Origin: Paenibacillus psychroresistens
GTDB taxonomy: Bacteria > Bacillota > Bacilli > Paenibacillales > NBRC-103111
Reading direction: 5' to 3'
Assembly: GCF_009728935.1 (NCBI RefSeq)
Contig: NZ_CP034235.1
Coordinates: 4,936,001 to 5,000,000 of the forward strand
DNA length: 64,000 nt
Position 1 is the first letter of the stretch. Each line of letters opens with the position of its first letter. Under the pieces are notes generated by a model, which was not told the DNA's origin, did no database searches, and saw only the letters and a program-made list of their open reading frames with translations. A program made the translations under genes and the position numbers. This document shows positions 25,116 to 33,274 of this stretch, piece after piece.

Positions 25116-25325
25116 ATGCGACAGCCCTCTTTTATTCGATTAGGTTTTGATATTATCCTATATTATACGCAAAATCCAAGCTTAAACCTAATTTTGTCAT
25201 TCCCTGTATCGAAATTACAAAATGTTAGCAAACTATGAAAGAAAACTAACATAAATCAAATATTCTGCTCATGGTTTCCTAAAGTTTATGTATTATAATG
25301 ACAATATCGAACGGAGGCGAAAGGT

Positions 25326-25547
25326 ATGGCAATGTCAATAATCTCGTTTAAAAACAAACCTATCCGCGTGCTATATATTTTAAGTACTCCGCAAAACCTA
25401 AATCAACTGAAGAATAAGCTGACTGAAATGGAATTAAATTTAGATTTCCGCAAAAAACTAAAGAAAATATCGTCTGTTGAGCTAATAAACGATGTAGCTA
25501 TCTTCATTTACAATGATGGAACTAAACTGTATCTCGAGGTTTCTTAA
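25326..25547 (+). CDS. Small protein of unknown function
   Basis: 73 residues with a strong ACGGAGGCGAAAGG ribosome site and a TATAAT at 25294-25299, about 27 bases before the ATG, though with a weak -35 region. The product is basic, soluble, with an alternating beta/alpha pattern and no Cys. I recognise no family. It ends before a small bidirectional terminator. The good expression signals are the main argument that it is real. Confidence 0.5.
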   Translation: MAMSIISFKNKPIRVLYILSTPQNLNQLKNKLTEMELNLDFRKKLKKISSVELINDVAIFIYNDGTKLYLEVS

Positions 25548-25559
25548 GCCTATAAAAAG

Positions 25560-25837
25560 TAAAAACACCTCGAAAGGTGTTTGCTTAAATAGCTTACGCT
25601 AATTATAGAAGTATTTTGCCGATGATTTTCACGCTCATCGGCACGCGCTCGGGATCCATAACCTTATAAGCAGTTCCGATCACTTACATTTGGAGAGGCA
25701 GCCAACCTTTGCGTTTGCCCTCGCAGAGGAAATGTAGAATAGGCGCCCATAGGGAGGTCGTGGCATTTATCTAATAATTCGGTGTATCCAAGGTTAAGTA
25801 AAACAGCTAGCTTCTATGTACCAACTCACTTTGACGC
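25560..25837 (-). ncRNA. Candidate structured small RNA of about 275 nt
   Basis: The 333 bases between the 73-residue gene and the Gfo/Idh gene contain no convincing reading frame. On the minus strand there is a promoter (TTGACC, 17 bases, TAAATT) at 25844-25872 and the terminator at 25563-25582. The core (about 25615-25770) is clearly richer in G+C than the surrounding intergenic DNA. It can form a hairpin with arms GCCGATGA/TCATCGGC (minus strand, about 25618-25643) and another closed by ACATTT/AAATGT with an inner GAGGGCA/TGCCTC stem (about 25686-25734). I compared it from memory with 6S, SRP, tmRNA and common riboswitches and found no match. Confidence 0.45.
25563..25582. terminator. Bidirectional intrinsic terminator
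   Basis: AAACACCT and AGGTGTTT form an 8-bp stem around a CGAA tetraloop. The plus strand continues TTTGCTT and the minus strand continues TTTTTACTTTTT, so termination should be stronger for a transcript coming from the right. Confidence 0.8.
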
Positions 25838-25843
25838 TTAACC

Positions 25844-25872
25844 AATTTACCACATTAAAGCAAGTTGGTCAA
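25844..25872 (-). promoter_or_regulatory. Promoter of the candidate small RNA
   Basis: On the minus strand, TTGACC (25867-25872) and TAAATT (25844-25849) are separated by exactly 17 bases. The site lies immediately after the stop codon of the Gfo/Idh gene, where no promoter for a downstream protein gene is needed. Confidence 0.5.
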
Positions 25873-25880
25873 TATGACTT

Positions 25881-26852
25881 TTAAAGCTTAACTGGCAATC
25901 CCGAATTTGCCGATTCAAGCGCAGCATAGGTGACCTGCTGTGTTTTTAGTCCGTCTTCGTAATTGGATAGAATTCGGCTAGTATCCCCTGTTCTAACTGC
26001 GTGGATAAAGGCTTCATTTTCTAGTTTATAAGCATCTAATGTTTTCTTAACTTCAGACTTGCCACTTACTTCAACAATTTCCAATCTTTCCATATCCCAA
26101 TCCATCGTACCTGCTTGGGTAAATACGGTTAGCCCTACTTTGTTTATGCCATCTGGAAGAATGCAGGTATTCGAAACATTGGCTACAGCCCCGTTTTTGA
26201 ACTTTAACGTCACTGCTCCAACATCTGCAACGGTTACCCCTTCATATTGTTTATGCATACTCCTAGAAGCAAAAGCCGCATAAACCTCGTCAATTTCTCC
26301 TATGCAATAACGCAATACATCGACCAAATGTGTGGTTTGTTCAATAAATTGGCCACCGGATCTAGCTTGATCTCTCCACCAAGCAACCTGAGGCATACTG
26401 CCCATCCATTGCCCAGTAATCATTCCGATCTCTTGGTCTTTCAATTGCTGCAGCATGTGCTGAATAGGTTCTGTATAACGGAAATGATAGCCTACAGAGG
26501 TGATCAAAGATTTTTTGCGAATTTCATTAAGAATTTGATTCGGTGTAGCAACATCTAAGCCAATTGGTTTTTCAATGAAAAAAGGGATACCCCGTTCTAT
26601 CAGCTGAAGCTCCATATCTCCATGAGACATAGGTGGGACTAGAATATATACGGCATCCAATTTCCCAGCATCCAGCATGTCTTTAACATTATCAAAGCTA
26701 GTCGGAATATTAAATTCGGCAGCAAGAGCTGCAGCTTTTTCCTGAGAAGTTCCGCAAACAGCCTGAAGCTTTACACCTTCCATATTAGTCAAAATTTCGG
26801 CATGCACCTTGCTAAACCACCCTGTACCTATAATGCCTACTTGCACTGTCAT
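25881..26852 (-). CDS. Gfo/Idh/MocA family NAD(P)-dependent oxidoreductase
   Basis: 323 residues. The N-terminal Rossmann motif is VGIIGTGWFSKVHAE, followed by the family's VYILVPPMSHGDM and IPFFIEKPIGLD, which carries the catalytic Lys of EKP, and then the substrate domain with GQFIEQTTHLVD. Members oxidise or reduce sugars, inositols and related polyols. The substrate is not determined by sequence. AAGGAGAG precedes the ATG. It lies 28 bases downstream of the malic enzyme gene in the same direction and is probably co-transcribed with it. Confidence 0.85.
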   Translation of the reverse strand: MTVQVGIIGTGWFSKVHAEILTNMEGVKLQAVCGTSQEKAAALAAEFNIPTSFDNVKDMLDAGKLDAVYILVPPMSHGDMELQLIERGIPFFIEKPIGLDVATPNQILNEIRKKSLITSVGYHFRYTEPIQHMLQQLKDQEIGMITGQWMGSMPQVAWWRDQARSGGQFIEQTTHLVDVLRYCIGEIDEVYAAFASRSMHKQYEGVTVADVGAVTLKFKNGAVANVSNTCILPDGINKVGLTVFTQAGTMDWDMERLEIVEVSGKSEVKKTLDAYKLENEAFIHAVRTGDTSRILSNYEDGLKTQQVTYAALESANSGLPVKL

Positions 26853-26880
26853 AATAAAATCTCTCCTTATAATGTATAAT

Positions 26881-28287
26881 TCAGCGGAATTCCGGTGGTA
26901 TTCTTCTTGCTACACCTGTTTCGATTGCAGCAGCAATAACTGCTTTACGAACTAGGGGTACAACCTGATCATTGAATACACTAGGAATAATGTATTGCTC
27001 ATTCAATTCCTCGTCATTTACCGAAGATGCGATAGCTTGCGCTGCAGCTAGCTTCATTTCTTCATTAATCGTCTTTGCTCGGCAATCAAGCGCCCCTCGA
27101 AAAATGCCCGGGAAGCAAAGCACGTTGTTGATTTGATTCGGGTAATCACTTCTACCTGTAGCAAGCACTCTTACATATGGTTCTGCTAGATCTGGCTCTA
27201 TCTCCGGATCAGGATTTGCCATGGCGAATACGATAGGCTCCTGAGCCATGAGCTTAATATCGCTCACCTTCAGCACATCCTTACCCGAAACACCAATGAA
27301 CACATCTGCCCCTTCTATTACATCAGACAAGCTTCCCTCAACGGACCCTGCGTTTGTATTCTCAGATACCCAAGTCCATACAGGGTTGGTATACGTATTC
27401 GTGCTGCAGATTGCACCTTCGCGATCTACCGCAATTATGTTTTTCACGCCTGCTGTCTGCAGCATTTTAATAATCGAAACGCCTGCAGCCCCAATACCAA
27501 TAATAACCACTTTTATTTCTGAAAATGATTTTTCAACAATTTTAAGGGCATTGATTAATCCAGCCAGCAACACAATTGCAGTACCATGTTGGTCATCATG
27601 GAAAACAGGAATATCGAGCTCTTGCTTCAGTCTAGCTTCAATCTCGAAGCAACGCGGTGAAGAGATATCCTCGAGATTAATCCCGCCAAATGCAGGTGAG
27701 ATCAACTTAATCGTCCGTATGATTTCCTCCGTATCCTTAGTTGCTAAACAGATAGGAAATGCATCTACATTAGCAAACTGCTTGAATAACATAGCTTTAC
27801 CTTCCATCACAGGCATGGCTGCCTCAGGACCGATATCCCCTAAACCTAATACTGCCGTGCCGTCCGAGACTACAGCGACTGTATTGCGTTTGATAGTCAA
27901 TGAATACGCCTTTTGAGGATTCTCGTGAATTGCCATACAAACTCGGGCTACCCCAGGTGTATAAACCTTGGAAAGATCATCACGGGTTTTGATCGACATT
28001 TTCGGAGTTACCTCGATTTTCCCGCCTAGATGTGCGAGAAATGTCGGATCCGATACATTAATCAATTGGATACCAGGTGCGGCTTTGACTGCATCGCTTA
28101 TATCAGTCGCTTTGAGCCCTTGTAAATCCACCGTAATATCACGAATAGTCGAATTCTTACCTGAACGGATCACGTCAACCGCAACTATATCACCGCCAGC
28201 TTGTGCAATAATCCCAGCTATTTGGGCAAAAGAACCCGTCGTTTTATCCAATTCAATACGCATTATTATGCTTGTGTTCGCTGCCAT
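26881..28287 (-). CDS. NAD(P)-dependent malic enzyme with N-terminal ACT domain
   Basis: 468 residues. An ACT domain (about 1-80, starting SIIMRIELDKTTGSFAQIA) precedes a standard malic enzyme: YTPGVARVC with the catalytic tyrosine, VVSDGTAVLGLGDIGPEA, PVFHDDQHGTAIV with metal-binding Asp residues, and the nucleotide motif IGIGAAGVSIIKML. The enzyme decarboxylates malate to pyruvate. The ACT domain, as in Bacillus YqkJ/MleA, suggests allosteric control by an amino acid or other small ligand. The start at 28287 has a modest GGATG site. Confidence 0.9.
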   Translation of the reverse strand: MAANTSIIMRIELDKTTGSFAQIAGIIAQAGGDIVAVDVIRSGKNSTIRDITVDLQGLKATDISDAVKAAPGIQLINVSDPTFLAHLGGKIEVTPKMSIKTRDDLSKVYTPGVARVCMAIHENPQKAYSLTIKRNTVAVVSDGTAVLGLGDIGPEAAMPVMEGKAMLFKQFANVDAFPICLATKDTEEIIRTIKLISPAFGGINLEDISSPRCFEIEARLKQELDIPVFHDDQHGTAIVLLAGLINALKIVEKSFSEIKVVIIGIGAAGVSIIKMLQTAGVKNIIAVDREGAICSTNTYTNPVWTWVSENTNAGSVEGSLSDVIEGADVFIGVSGKDVLKVSDIKLMAQEPIVFAMANPDPEIEPDLAEPYVRVLATGRSDYPNQINNVLCFPGIFRGALDCRAKTINEEMKLAAAQAIASSVNDEELNEQYIIPSVFNDQVVPLVRKAVIAAAIETGVARRIPPEFR

Positions 28288-28375
28288 GTATTTTCACATC
28301 CATTTCTTAAATGTAATACCTATTAATTATACCCCACGCAAAGTTTAATGAACCTAGAATTAGGTATTGTATGTA

Positions 28376-28735
28376 TTAATTTAGAAACAGAACTGCAATT
28401 AATGTGATCAAAGCAGGTAATCCTTGCACAACTAATATTGAGCGTTTAGCTGTAAGTCCCCCATAGATAGCTGCGACAAGCACACAAATCAGGAAGAAAA
28501 TTTGAATTTCATGCCCTATTGTTTCTACCGGATATAATAAACTCCAAACTAAACCTGCTGCTAGAAAGCCATTATAAAGCCCTTGATTTGCTGCTAGTGA
28601 TTTGGATGCATTTGCAGCCTCTTGAGTCATTCCAAAGCTCTTAAGGCCCTTAGGCTTTGTCCATAGGAACATCTCCAAGTACATAATATACAAATGCTCC
28701 AGAGCAACAATCCCTACTAATATAGCAATAACCAT
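28376..28735 (-). CDS. DUF1304 family membrane protein
   Basis: 119 residues when read from the ATG at 28735, which has AGAGGAG seven to ten bases upstream; the longer frame would add a charged 36-residue extension absent in the family. Four membrane helices are predicted, with the family's EHLYIMYLEMFLW near the start and NQGLYNGFLAAGL in the middle. Function is unknown. It is divergent from the lrgA gene at 28863. Confidence 0.75.
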   Translation of the reverse strand: MVIAILVGIVALEHLYIMYLEMFLWTKPKGLKSFGMTQEAANASKSLAANQGLYNGFLAAGLVWSLLYPVETIGHEIQIFFLICVLVAAIYGGLTAKRSILVVQGLPALITLIAVLFLN

Positions 28736-28862
28736 CCAGTCAACTCCTCTCTGTTTCAGATTATTATACACTTTTATTTGCCTAAACTCTTCCCTTTTTC
28801 TTCGAGCTTCTTCATAATGAGAATGACTATTTTGTTCAATCATCTAGAGGAGGCTCCCAATT

Positions 28863-29225
28863 ATGCTCGGCATTGCAATCTTACTTGTCTTCAATTTACT
28901 AGGCGTTCTGGTAAAAGAATTAACACAGCTCCCTCTGCCAGCTAATGTAATTGGCTTAATATTGTTTACAGCTGCACTCTATGCAAAGCTGATTAAACTG
29001 GAATGGGTGGAAAGCTCAGCCCAATTCTTAACTAAGCATATGATGTTATTCTTTATTCCTTTTCTGGTTGGTACGATGACTTTTTTTCCTTATATAGGCG
29101 CTCACTTTTTCTCAATAATAGTCAGTTTATTCGCCAGCACATTTATCGTTTTGGCTGTAACCGGATGGATAACCTCTCGTTTGTCCAAGAAAGATATTGG
29201 AGGGGAAGAGCATCATGAACTATGA
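28863..29225 (+). CDS. lrgA: LrgA/CidA family holin-like membrane protein
   Basis: 120 residues with four predicted membrane helices, beginning directly in the first helix. The LPLPANVIGLILF segment and the closing LxKKDIGG-type tail are typical of the family. AGAGGAGG precedes the ATG. CidA/LrgA proteins act as holin-like or metabolite (pyruvate) channels together with CidB/LrgB. The lrgB start codon lies inside its last codons, an 11-base overlap, so the two are translationally coupled. Whether it is the Cid or Lrg type cannot be told by sequence alone. Confidence 0.85.
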   Translation: MLGIAILLVFNLLGVLVKELTQLPLPANVIGLILFTAALYAKLIKLEWVESSAQFLTKHMMLFFIPFLVGTMTFFPYIGAHFFSIIVSLFASTFIVLAVTGWITSRLSKKDIGGEEHHEL

Positions 29226-29904
29226 AATATTAAATCAGCCGCTATTTGGTGTGACCTTAAGTGTTGGCGCATATGCGTTGGGTATCCGGTTATCACAGAA
29301 ATATCCGCGGATTCATCCGTTATTTGTTAGCTCTTTAAGTATCGTTCTATTTCTCCTAGCAACTGATATCCCCTATGAAACCTACAAAATCGGCGGTAAT
29401 TGGCTTTCCTTCTTGCTAGGGCCTGCTACGGTTGCACTTGGTGTACCCTTATATAAATATCGAAATCTCATCAAGAAACAGCTTTCTGCTATTTTAACAG
29501 GTGTAGTTGTCGGCTCTTTAATGGGTATCGTCTCAGCTGGTTCATTTATTTGGCTGTTAGGTGGCTCCAAACCACTTATACTTACCATGCTGCCTAAGTC
29601 AGTCAGTTCACCTATTGCCATTGAGCTCTCAAAGCTTGTAGGCGGCATTCCCGAATTAAGCGCAGTACTCACCGTCCTTACAGGTTTAATTGGGAGCATG
29701 CTCGGCAGGAGTTTTTTACAACGATTAGGCTTACGAGAATCATGGATAATTGGCATTGCAACTGGAACTGCTGCACATGGTATTGGCACGGCCAAACTAA
29801 TGTATAGCTCTGAAATTGAGGGAAGCTATAGCGCTTTTGCAATGGCTTTATCCGGTATTGTCACGAGTATCTTCTTCATTCCGATAGTATGGTGGCTGCA
29901 GTAA
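29215..29904 (+). CDS. lrgB: LrgB/CidB family membrane protein
   Basis: 229 residues from the ATG at 29215, chosen for its TTGGAGGGGAAG site inside the end of lrgA. Six to seven membrane helices. The conserved GPATVALGVPLY segment, LPKSVSSPIAIELSK and TGTAAHGIGTAKLM are diagnostic. It works with LrgA in programmed lysis modulation or pyruvate uptake. A CidR-like LysR regulator is encoded one gene further on (30918), which suggests acetate- or pyruvate-linked control. A strong terminator follows. Confidence 0.9.
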   Translation: MNYEILNQPLFGVTLSVGAYALGIRLSQKYPRIHPLFVSSLSIVLFLLATDIPYETYKIGGNWLSFLLGPATVALGVPLYKYRNLIKKQLSAILTGVVVGSLMGIVSAGSFIWLLGGSKPLILTMLPKSVSSPIAIELSKLVGGIPELSAVLTVLTGLIGSMLGRSFLQRLGLRESWIIGIATGTAAHGIGTAKLMYSSEIEGSYSAFAMALSGIVTSIFFIPIVWWLQ

Positions 29905-29924
29905 TTAACATGCTTTACAACAAA

Positions 29925-29963
29925 AAATAAGGCCTACATCGTTAATCGATGTAAGCCTTATTT
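29925..29963 (+). terminator. Terminator of lrgAB
   Basis: AAATAAGGC and GCCTTATTT form the outer stem and TACATCG/CGATGTA the inner stem around a TTAA loop, giving a long nearly perfect hairpin followed by TATATAAA. It lies 20 bases after the lrgB stop and probably also serves the convergent dehydrogenase gene. Confidence 0.85.
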
Positions 29964-30033
29964 ATATAAAAAAAGGGGGGTATTAGTAGTATAAACCGAT
30001 TTATTAAGTTTGAATCAGGTAAACTATAATTTC

Positions 30034-30810
30034 TTATTGAGCTGTATATCCGCCATCAATCACAACAGCCTGCCCTGTGATCCCTTTTGCTTGTTCCCCA
30101 GCTAAATACATGGCGTAAGCCGCAACCTCGCCTATCTCCAGCAATCGCCGCTGTGGAATTAATGGGTAGAGAACTTCCTCTAATACGGCATCCTTCGAGA
30201 TATTGCGCATCACTGCTAATTCAGCTAATTGCTCTCTCAATAAAGCCGTATCCACATATCCGGGACATAGGGCATTCACAGTAATTCCAAACGGAGCAGC
30301 TTCCAGAGCCGCGGCCTTCGTCAGACCAATAACCCCATGTTTAGCACTGCTATAGGCTGCTTTACCCGCAAATCCAACCACACCATACATAGATGCAATA
30401 TTGATAATACGACCGCCTCCTTGCTTTTTCATCAATGGAAGCACATGTTTAATTGCCATAAACGGCGCTGTCAGCATGATCCGGATCATCTTTTCAAAAA
30501 CATCGGTAGGAAAATCCTCGATAAAAGAGACATATTGCAGCCCCGCATTGTTAATCAGAATATCTAATCTGCCAAAGGTTTTTTCTGTTTCTTTAATTAC
30601 AGCGATTATTTGCTCTTCTGAAGTTACATCCAGCTTAAACCCGCTTGCTTTGAAGCCCAGTTTCCTTAACGACTCCGCCGCATTCTCAACCGCATCGGCA
30701 TCCCGATCTGTTAAAATCACTTCTGCACCTTGTTCAGCAAACTGCTTGCCAATTTCAAATCCGATGCCTCGAGCAGCTCCCGTGATTAGCACAACCTTAT
30801 TAGTAAACAT
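30034..30810 (-). CDS. 3-hydroxybutyrate dehydrogenase (SDR family)
   Basis: 258 residues. Cofactor motif TGAARGIG (10-17), NNAG (87-90), and the catalytic triad S140, Y153, K157 are visible. The SMYGVVGFAGKAAYSSAKHG stretch (140-159) and the CPGYVDTALLREQ element are characteristic of D-3-hydroxybutyrate dehydrogenases. The enzyme interconverts 3-hydroxybutyrate and acetoacetate with NAD. It is divergent from the LysR gene and close to scoA/scoB and a thiolase, so the pathway 3-hydroxybutyrate to acetoacetate to acetoacetyl-CoA to acetyl-CoA is complete here. AATGGAGGGG precedes the ATG. Confidence 0.85.
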   Translation of the reverse strand: MFTNKVVLITGAARGIGFEIGKQFAEQGAEVILTDRDADAVENAAESLRKLGFKASGFKLDVTSEEQIIAVIKETEKTFGRLDILINNAGLQYVSFIEDFPTDVFEKMIRIMLTAPFMAIKHVLPLMKKQGGGRIINIASMYGVVGFAGKAAYSSAKHGVIGLTKAAALEAAPFGITVNALCPGYVDTALLREQLAELAVMRNISKDAVLEEVLYPLIPQRRLLEIGEVAAYAMYLAGEQAKGITGQAVVIDGGYTAQ

Positions 30811-30864
30811 TTAAACCCCTCCATTGGTGAGAATGTACAAATCGTTCATTTATAATTAAAATAC

Positions 30865-30880
30865 ATAGATAGCAATCTAT
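30865..30880. promoter_or_regulatory. Candidate LysR-type operator
   Basis: ATAGAT-AGCA-ATCTAT is a perfect 6-4-6 inverted repeat that contains a T-N11-A core. It lies in the 107-base interval between the divergent dehydrogenase and LysR genes, the usual place for a LysR autoregulatory site. Confidence 0.55.
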
Positions 30881-30917
30881 TAATGTGAATGTCTTGTTAA
30901 AGGGAGTGGGGTTAACC

Positions 30918-31811
30918 ATGGATATCCGCCAGCTTACGGCTTTTCTCGAGATTGCCAATCAGAATAATTTCTCTAAAGCCAGCCAAATACTTCACATCTC
31001 GCAGCCCTCCCTAAGTAAAATGATTAAAGGCTTGGAGGACGAGCTTGGCATAGTTCTCTTTGACCGCTCAACTAGACGCATTCAGCTCACTGAAGAGGGA
31101 CGAATTGTGCGTGAGCATGCTCAGATCATCAGCAATGATTTTCAGAATCTCACAAACGCTGTCTCCGATATGACCAAGCTGAAGAAGGGTAAGCTAACAT
31201 TAGGTCTACCTCCTGTAATTGGCTCAAGTTTTTTTCCAAATGTGCTGGCATCTTTTCATAAACAATATCCAGAAATTGAAATCAGCTTAATTGAAGAAGG
31301 CGGTAAACGTGTGGAACAAAGCATTATGGAAGGTTTGATTGATCTCGGTATTGTTGTACTGCCAGTCAATGAGCAGCAATTTGAGCTAATCCCGCTAATC
31401 CAACGAAACCTTTGCTTAGTACTGCCTGTTCAGCATCCCATGTCGCGTAAACGCAAGGTTTACCTTAAGGATTTAAAAAACGATCCATTCATCTTATTCC
31501 GTCAAGAATTTAATTTATATGACCGTGTTCGCTCAGCCTGTATTACCGAGGGATTTGAACCCCACATTACCTATGAAAGCACACAATGGGATTTTATCTG
31601 TGAGATGGTTGCCGCGAATCAAGGCATTTCTTTTTTACCGGAAACGGTCTGCGGAAACCTGGATCACAAAAGATTAAGAGTCATTAAAGATATTCAACCA
31701 AGCATCCCTTGGGATTTGGCGGTCATTTGGAAAAAGGATCAGTATGTTTCACATGCGGCTAAGGCTTGGATTGAATTCGTTCGACCTATTTTTCAGCAAA
31801 ATATAACTTGA
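30918..31811 (+). CDS. LysR family regulator, CidR-like
   Basis: 297 residues from the ATG at 30918, with AAAGGGAGTGGGG upstream. The helix-turn-helix FSKASQILHISQPSLSKMIK (residues about 21-40) and the effector domain opening KKGKLTLGLPPVIGSSFFP follow the Bacillus CidR (YwbI) pattern as I recall it. CidR responds to acetate or overflow metabolites and activates cidAB. Here lrgAB lies 1 kb to the left, the dehydrogenase gene is divergent, and the scoB-scoA-thiolase operon converges on it, so it may link ketone-body use with the CidA/LrgA system. Confidence 0.8.
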   Translation: MDIRQLTAFLEIANQNNFSKASQILHISQPSLSKMIKGLEDELGIVLFDRSTRRIQLTEEGRIVREHAQIISNDFQNLTNAVSDMTKLKKGKLTLGLPPVIGSSFFPNVLASFHKQYPEIEISLIEEGGKRVEQSIMEGLIDLGIVVLPVNEQQFELIPLIQRNLCLVLPVQHPMSRKRKVYLKDLKNDPFILFRQEFNLYDRVRSACITEGFEPHITYESTQWDFICEMVAANQGISFLPETVCGNLDHKRLRVIKDIQPSIPWDLAVIWKKDQYVSHAAKAWIEFVRPIFQQNIT

Positions 31812-31836
31812 GTGGTCTAGCATTTCTACCGTCTAA

Positions 31837-32508
31837 TCATCCGTAGGCTTCAAGCAAGACTTTATCATCCACAATGAGATTAGGCTCGGTTATGCTGCGA
31901 ATATGCTCAATTGTATATCCCTTTGCTACCTCAACAAGTCTCAGTCCATCGGCTGTAACATCAATGACCGCTCGATCTGTGATGATGCGGTTTACAACCT
32001 GCTTGCCCGTTAGCGGTAGACTGCATTCCTTGAGGATCTTCGGACTTCCCTCTTTGCTAACGTGCTCCATAATGATAATCACGCGCTTGGCACCATGCAC
32101 CAAATCCATTGCCCCGCCCATACCCTTGATCATTTTGCCGGGAATCATCCAGTTAGCCAAGTCCCCTTGCTCCGAAACCTCCATGCAGCCGAGAATCGCC
32201 AGATCAATATGGCCGCCACGAATCATACCGAACGAATCAGCGCTATTGAAGTAAGAAGCTCCAAGCAAGGCAGTTACTGTTTCTTTGCCGGCATTGATTA
32301 AATCGGGGTCGACATTGGCTTTGCTTGGAAATGGACCAATTCCTAATAAGCCGTTCTCCGATTGCAGCACAACCTGTTTGTTAGGAGGGATATAGTTCGC
32401 TACCAGCGTCGGGATTCCAATTCCTAAATTCACATAGTTGCCGTCTTGGATTTCTTGCTCCGCACGAATGGCAATGATTTCACGGATCGTTTTTACGGTT
32501 TCTGACAT
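31837..32508 (-). CDS. scoB: 3-oxoacid CoA-transferase subunit B
   Basis: 223 residues from the ATG at 32508, preceded by GAGGAGG; the upstream GTG lies within that site. The catalytic glutamate is in SENGLLGIGPFP, followed by GGHIDLAILG and MIPGKMIKGMGGAMDLV, all standard for beta subunits. With ScoA it moves CoA from succinyl-CoA (or another donor) to acetoacetate. The gene is last in the thiolase-scoA-scoB operon and nearly touches the end of the opposing LysR gene. Confidence 0.9.
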   Translation of the reverse strand: MSETVKTIREIIAIRAEQEIQDGNYVNLGIGIPTLVANYIPPNKQVVLQSENGLLGIGPFPSKANVDPDLINAGKETVTALLGASYFNSADSFGMIRGGHIDLAILGCMEVSEQGDLANWMIPGKMIKGMGGAMDLVHGAKRVIIIMEHVSKEGSPKILKECSLPLTGKQVVNRIITDRAVIDVTADGLRLVEVAKGYTIEHIRSITEPNLIVDDKVLLEAYG

Positions 32509-32544
32509 AACATTTCCTCCTCTCACTCATTTTTCACACGAGAT

Positions 32545-33246
32545 TTAGTTCAAGCTTTCGCTGTGAATCGTTAGCTTTTCAATCCGTTTTTGTTGTTCGC
32601 CAACGATTAGTTTCTGCACGAAGATGCCCGGTGTATGAATATGCTCTGGATCTATTGCTCCTGTTTGCACAATTTGCTCTGTTTCTGCAATGGTGACTCT
32701 CCCCGCAGCAGCCATCATCGGATTGAAATTTCTCGCTGTTTTGTTATAGACCAAATTCCCAACCCCATCGGCCTTGGCCGCACGAATCAAGCTGAAATCT
32801 GCTGTTAACGCTTCTTCCAGCAAATAAGCTTTGCCATTGAATATACGCGTTTCCTTGCCTTCCGCTATTAAAGTACCCACTCCCGCAGGAGTATAAAAAG
32901 CTGGAATCCCCGCGCCACCTGCTCTAATTTTCTCAGCCAGCGTGCCTTGGGGCAGGAGTTCCATCTCGATCTCACCTGCTAGAATTTGGCGCTCGAATTC
33001 TTTGTTTTCACCTACATAAGAAGCAATGACCTTCTTGATTTGTTTATTGCGCAGCAGTAAGCCCAATCCCCAATCATCCACTCCGCAGTTGTTTGAAATG
33101 ACTGTGAGCCGCTTAACACCTTTATTGACCAATGCCAAGATAAGATTTTCTGGAATGCCCACCAAACCGAACCCGCCTACCATTAAGGTTGCGCCATCTG
33201 GAATATCTTGAACGGCTTCTTCGAATGTCTCCAAAATCTGAATCAA
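32545..33246 (-). CDS. scoA: 3-oxoacid CoA-transferase subunit A
   Basis: 233 residues. AAGAAGGTG is best placed for a TTG at 33246; the GTG at 33255 inside this site would add three residues. The glycine-rich MVGGFGLVGIPENLI loop, ISNNCGVDDWGLG, and the C-terminal ARNFNPMMAAAGRVTIAE segment identify an alpha subunit. It pairs with the scoB product. The upstream thiolase is 20-30 bases away on the same strand. Confidence 0.9.
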   Translation of the reverse strand: MIQILETFEEAVQDIPDGATLMVGGFGLVGIPENLILALVNKGVKRLTVISNNCGVDDWGLGLLLRNKQIKKVIASYVGENKEFERQILAGEIEMELLPQGTLAEKIRAGGAGIPAFYTPAGVGTLIAEGKETRIFNGKAYLLEEALTADFSLIRAAKADGVGNLVYNKTARNFNPMMAAAGRVTIAETEQIVQTGAIDPEHIHTPGIFVQKLIVGEQQKRIEKLTIHSESLN

Positions 33247-33274
33247 CTCAATCACCTTCTTTTTCTGAAATTTA

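Noticed and set aside
25603..25659. An 18-codon minus-strand reading frame (MDPERVPMSVKIIG...) inside the candidate RNA
   Set aside because: The only upstream site-like bases touch the ATG and the coding part overlaps a perfect hairpin; structure explains it better than translation.
25690..25735. Possible c-di-GMP-I riboswitch because of GGGCAAAC and GCAAAG on the minus strand
   Set aside because: The GGUAGGUAGCGGGGUUACC-type half and the needed helices are absent, and no gene follows on that strand that it could control.
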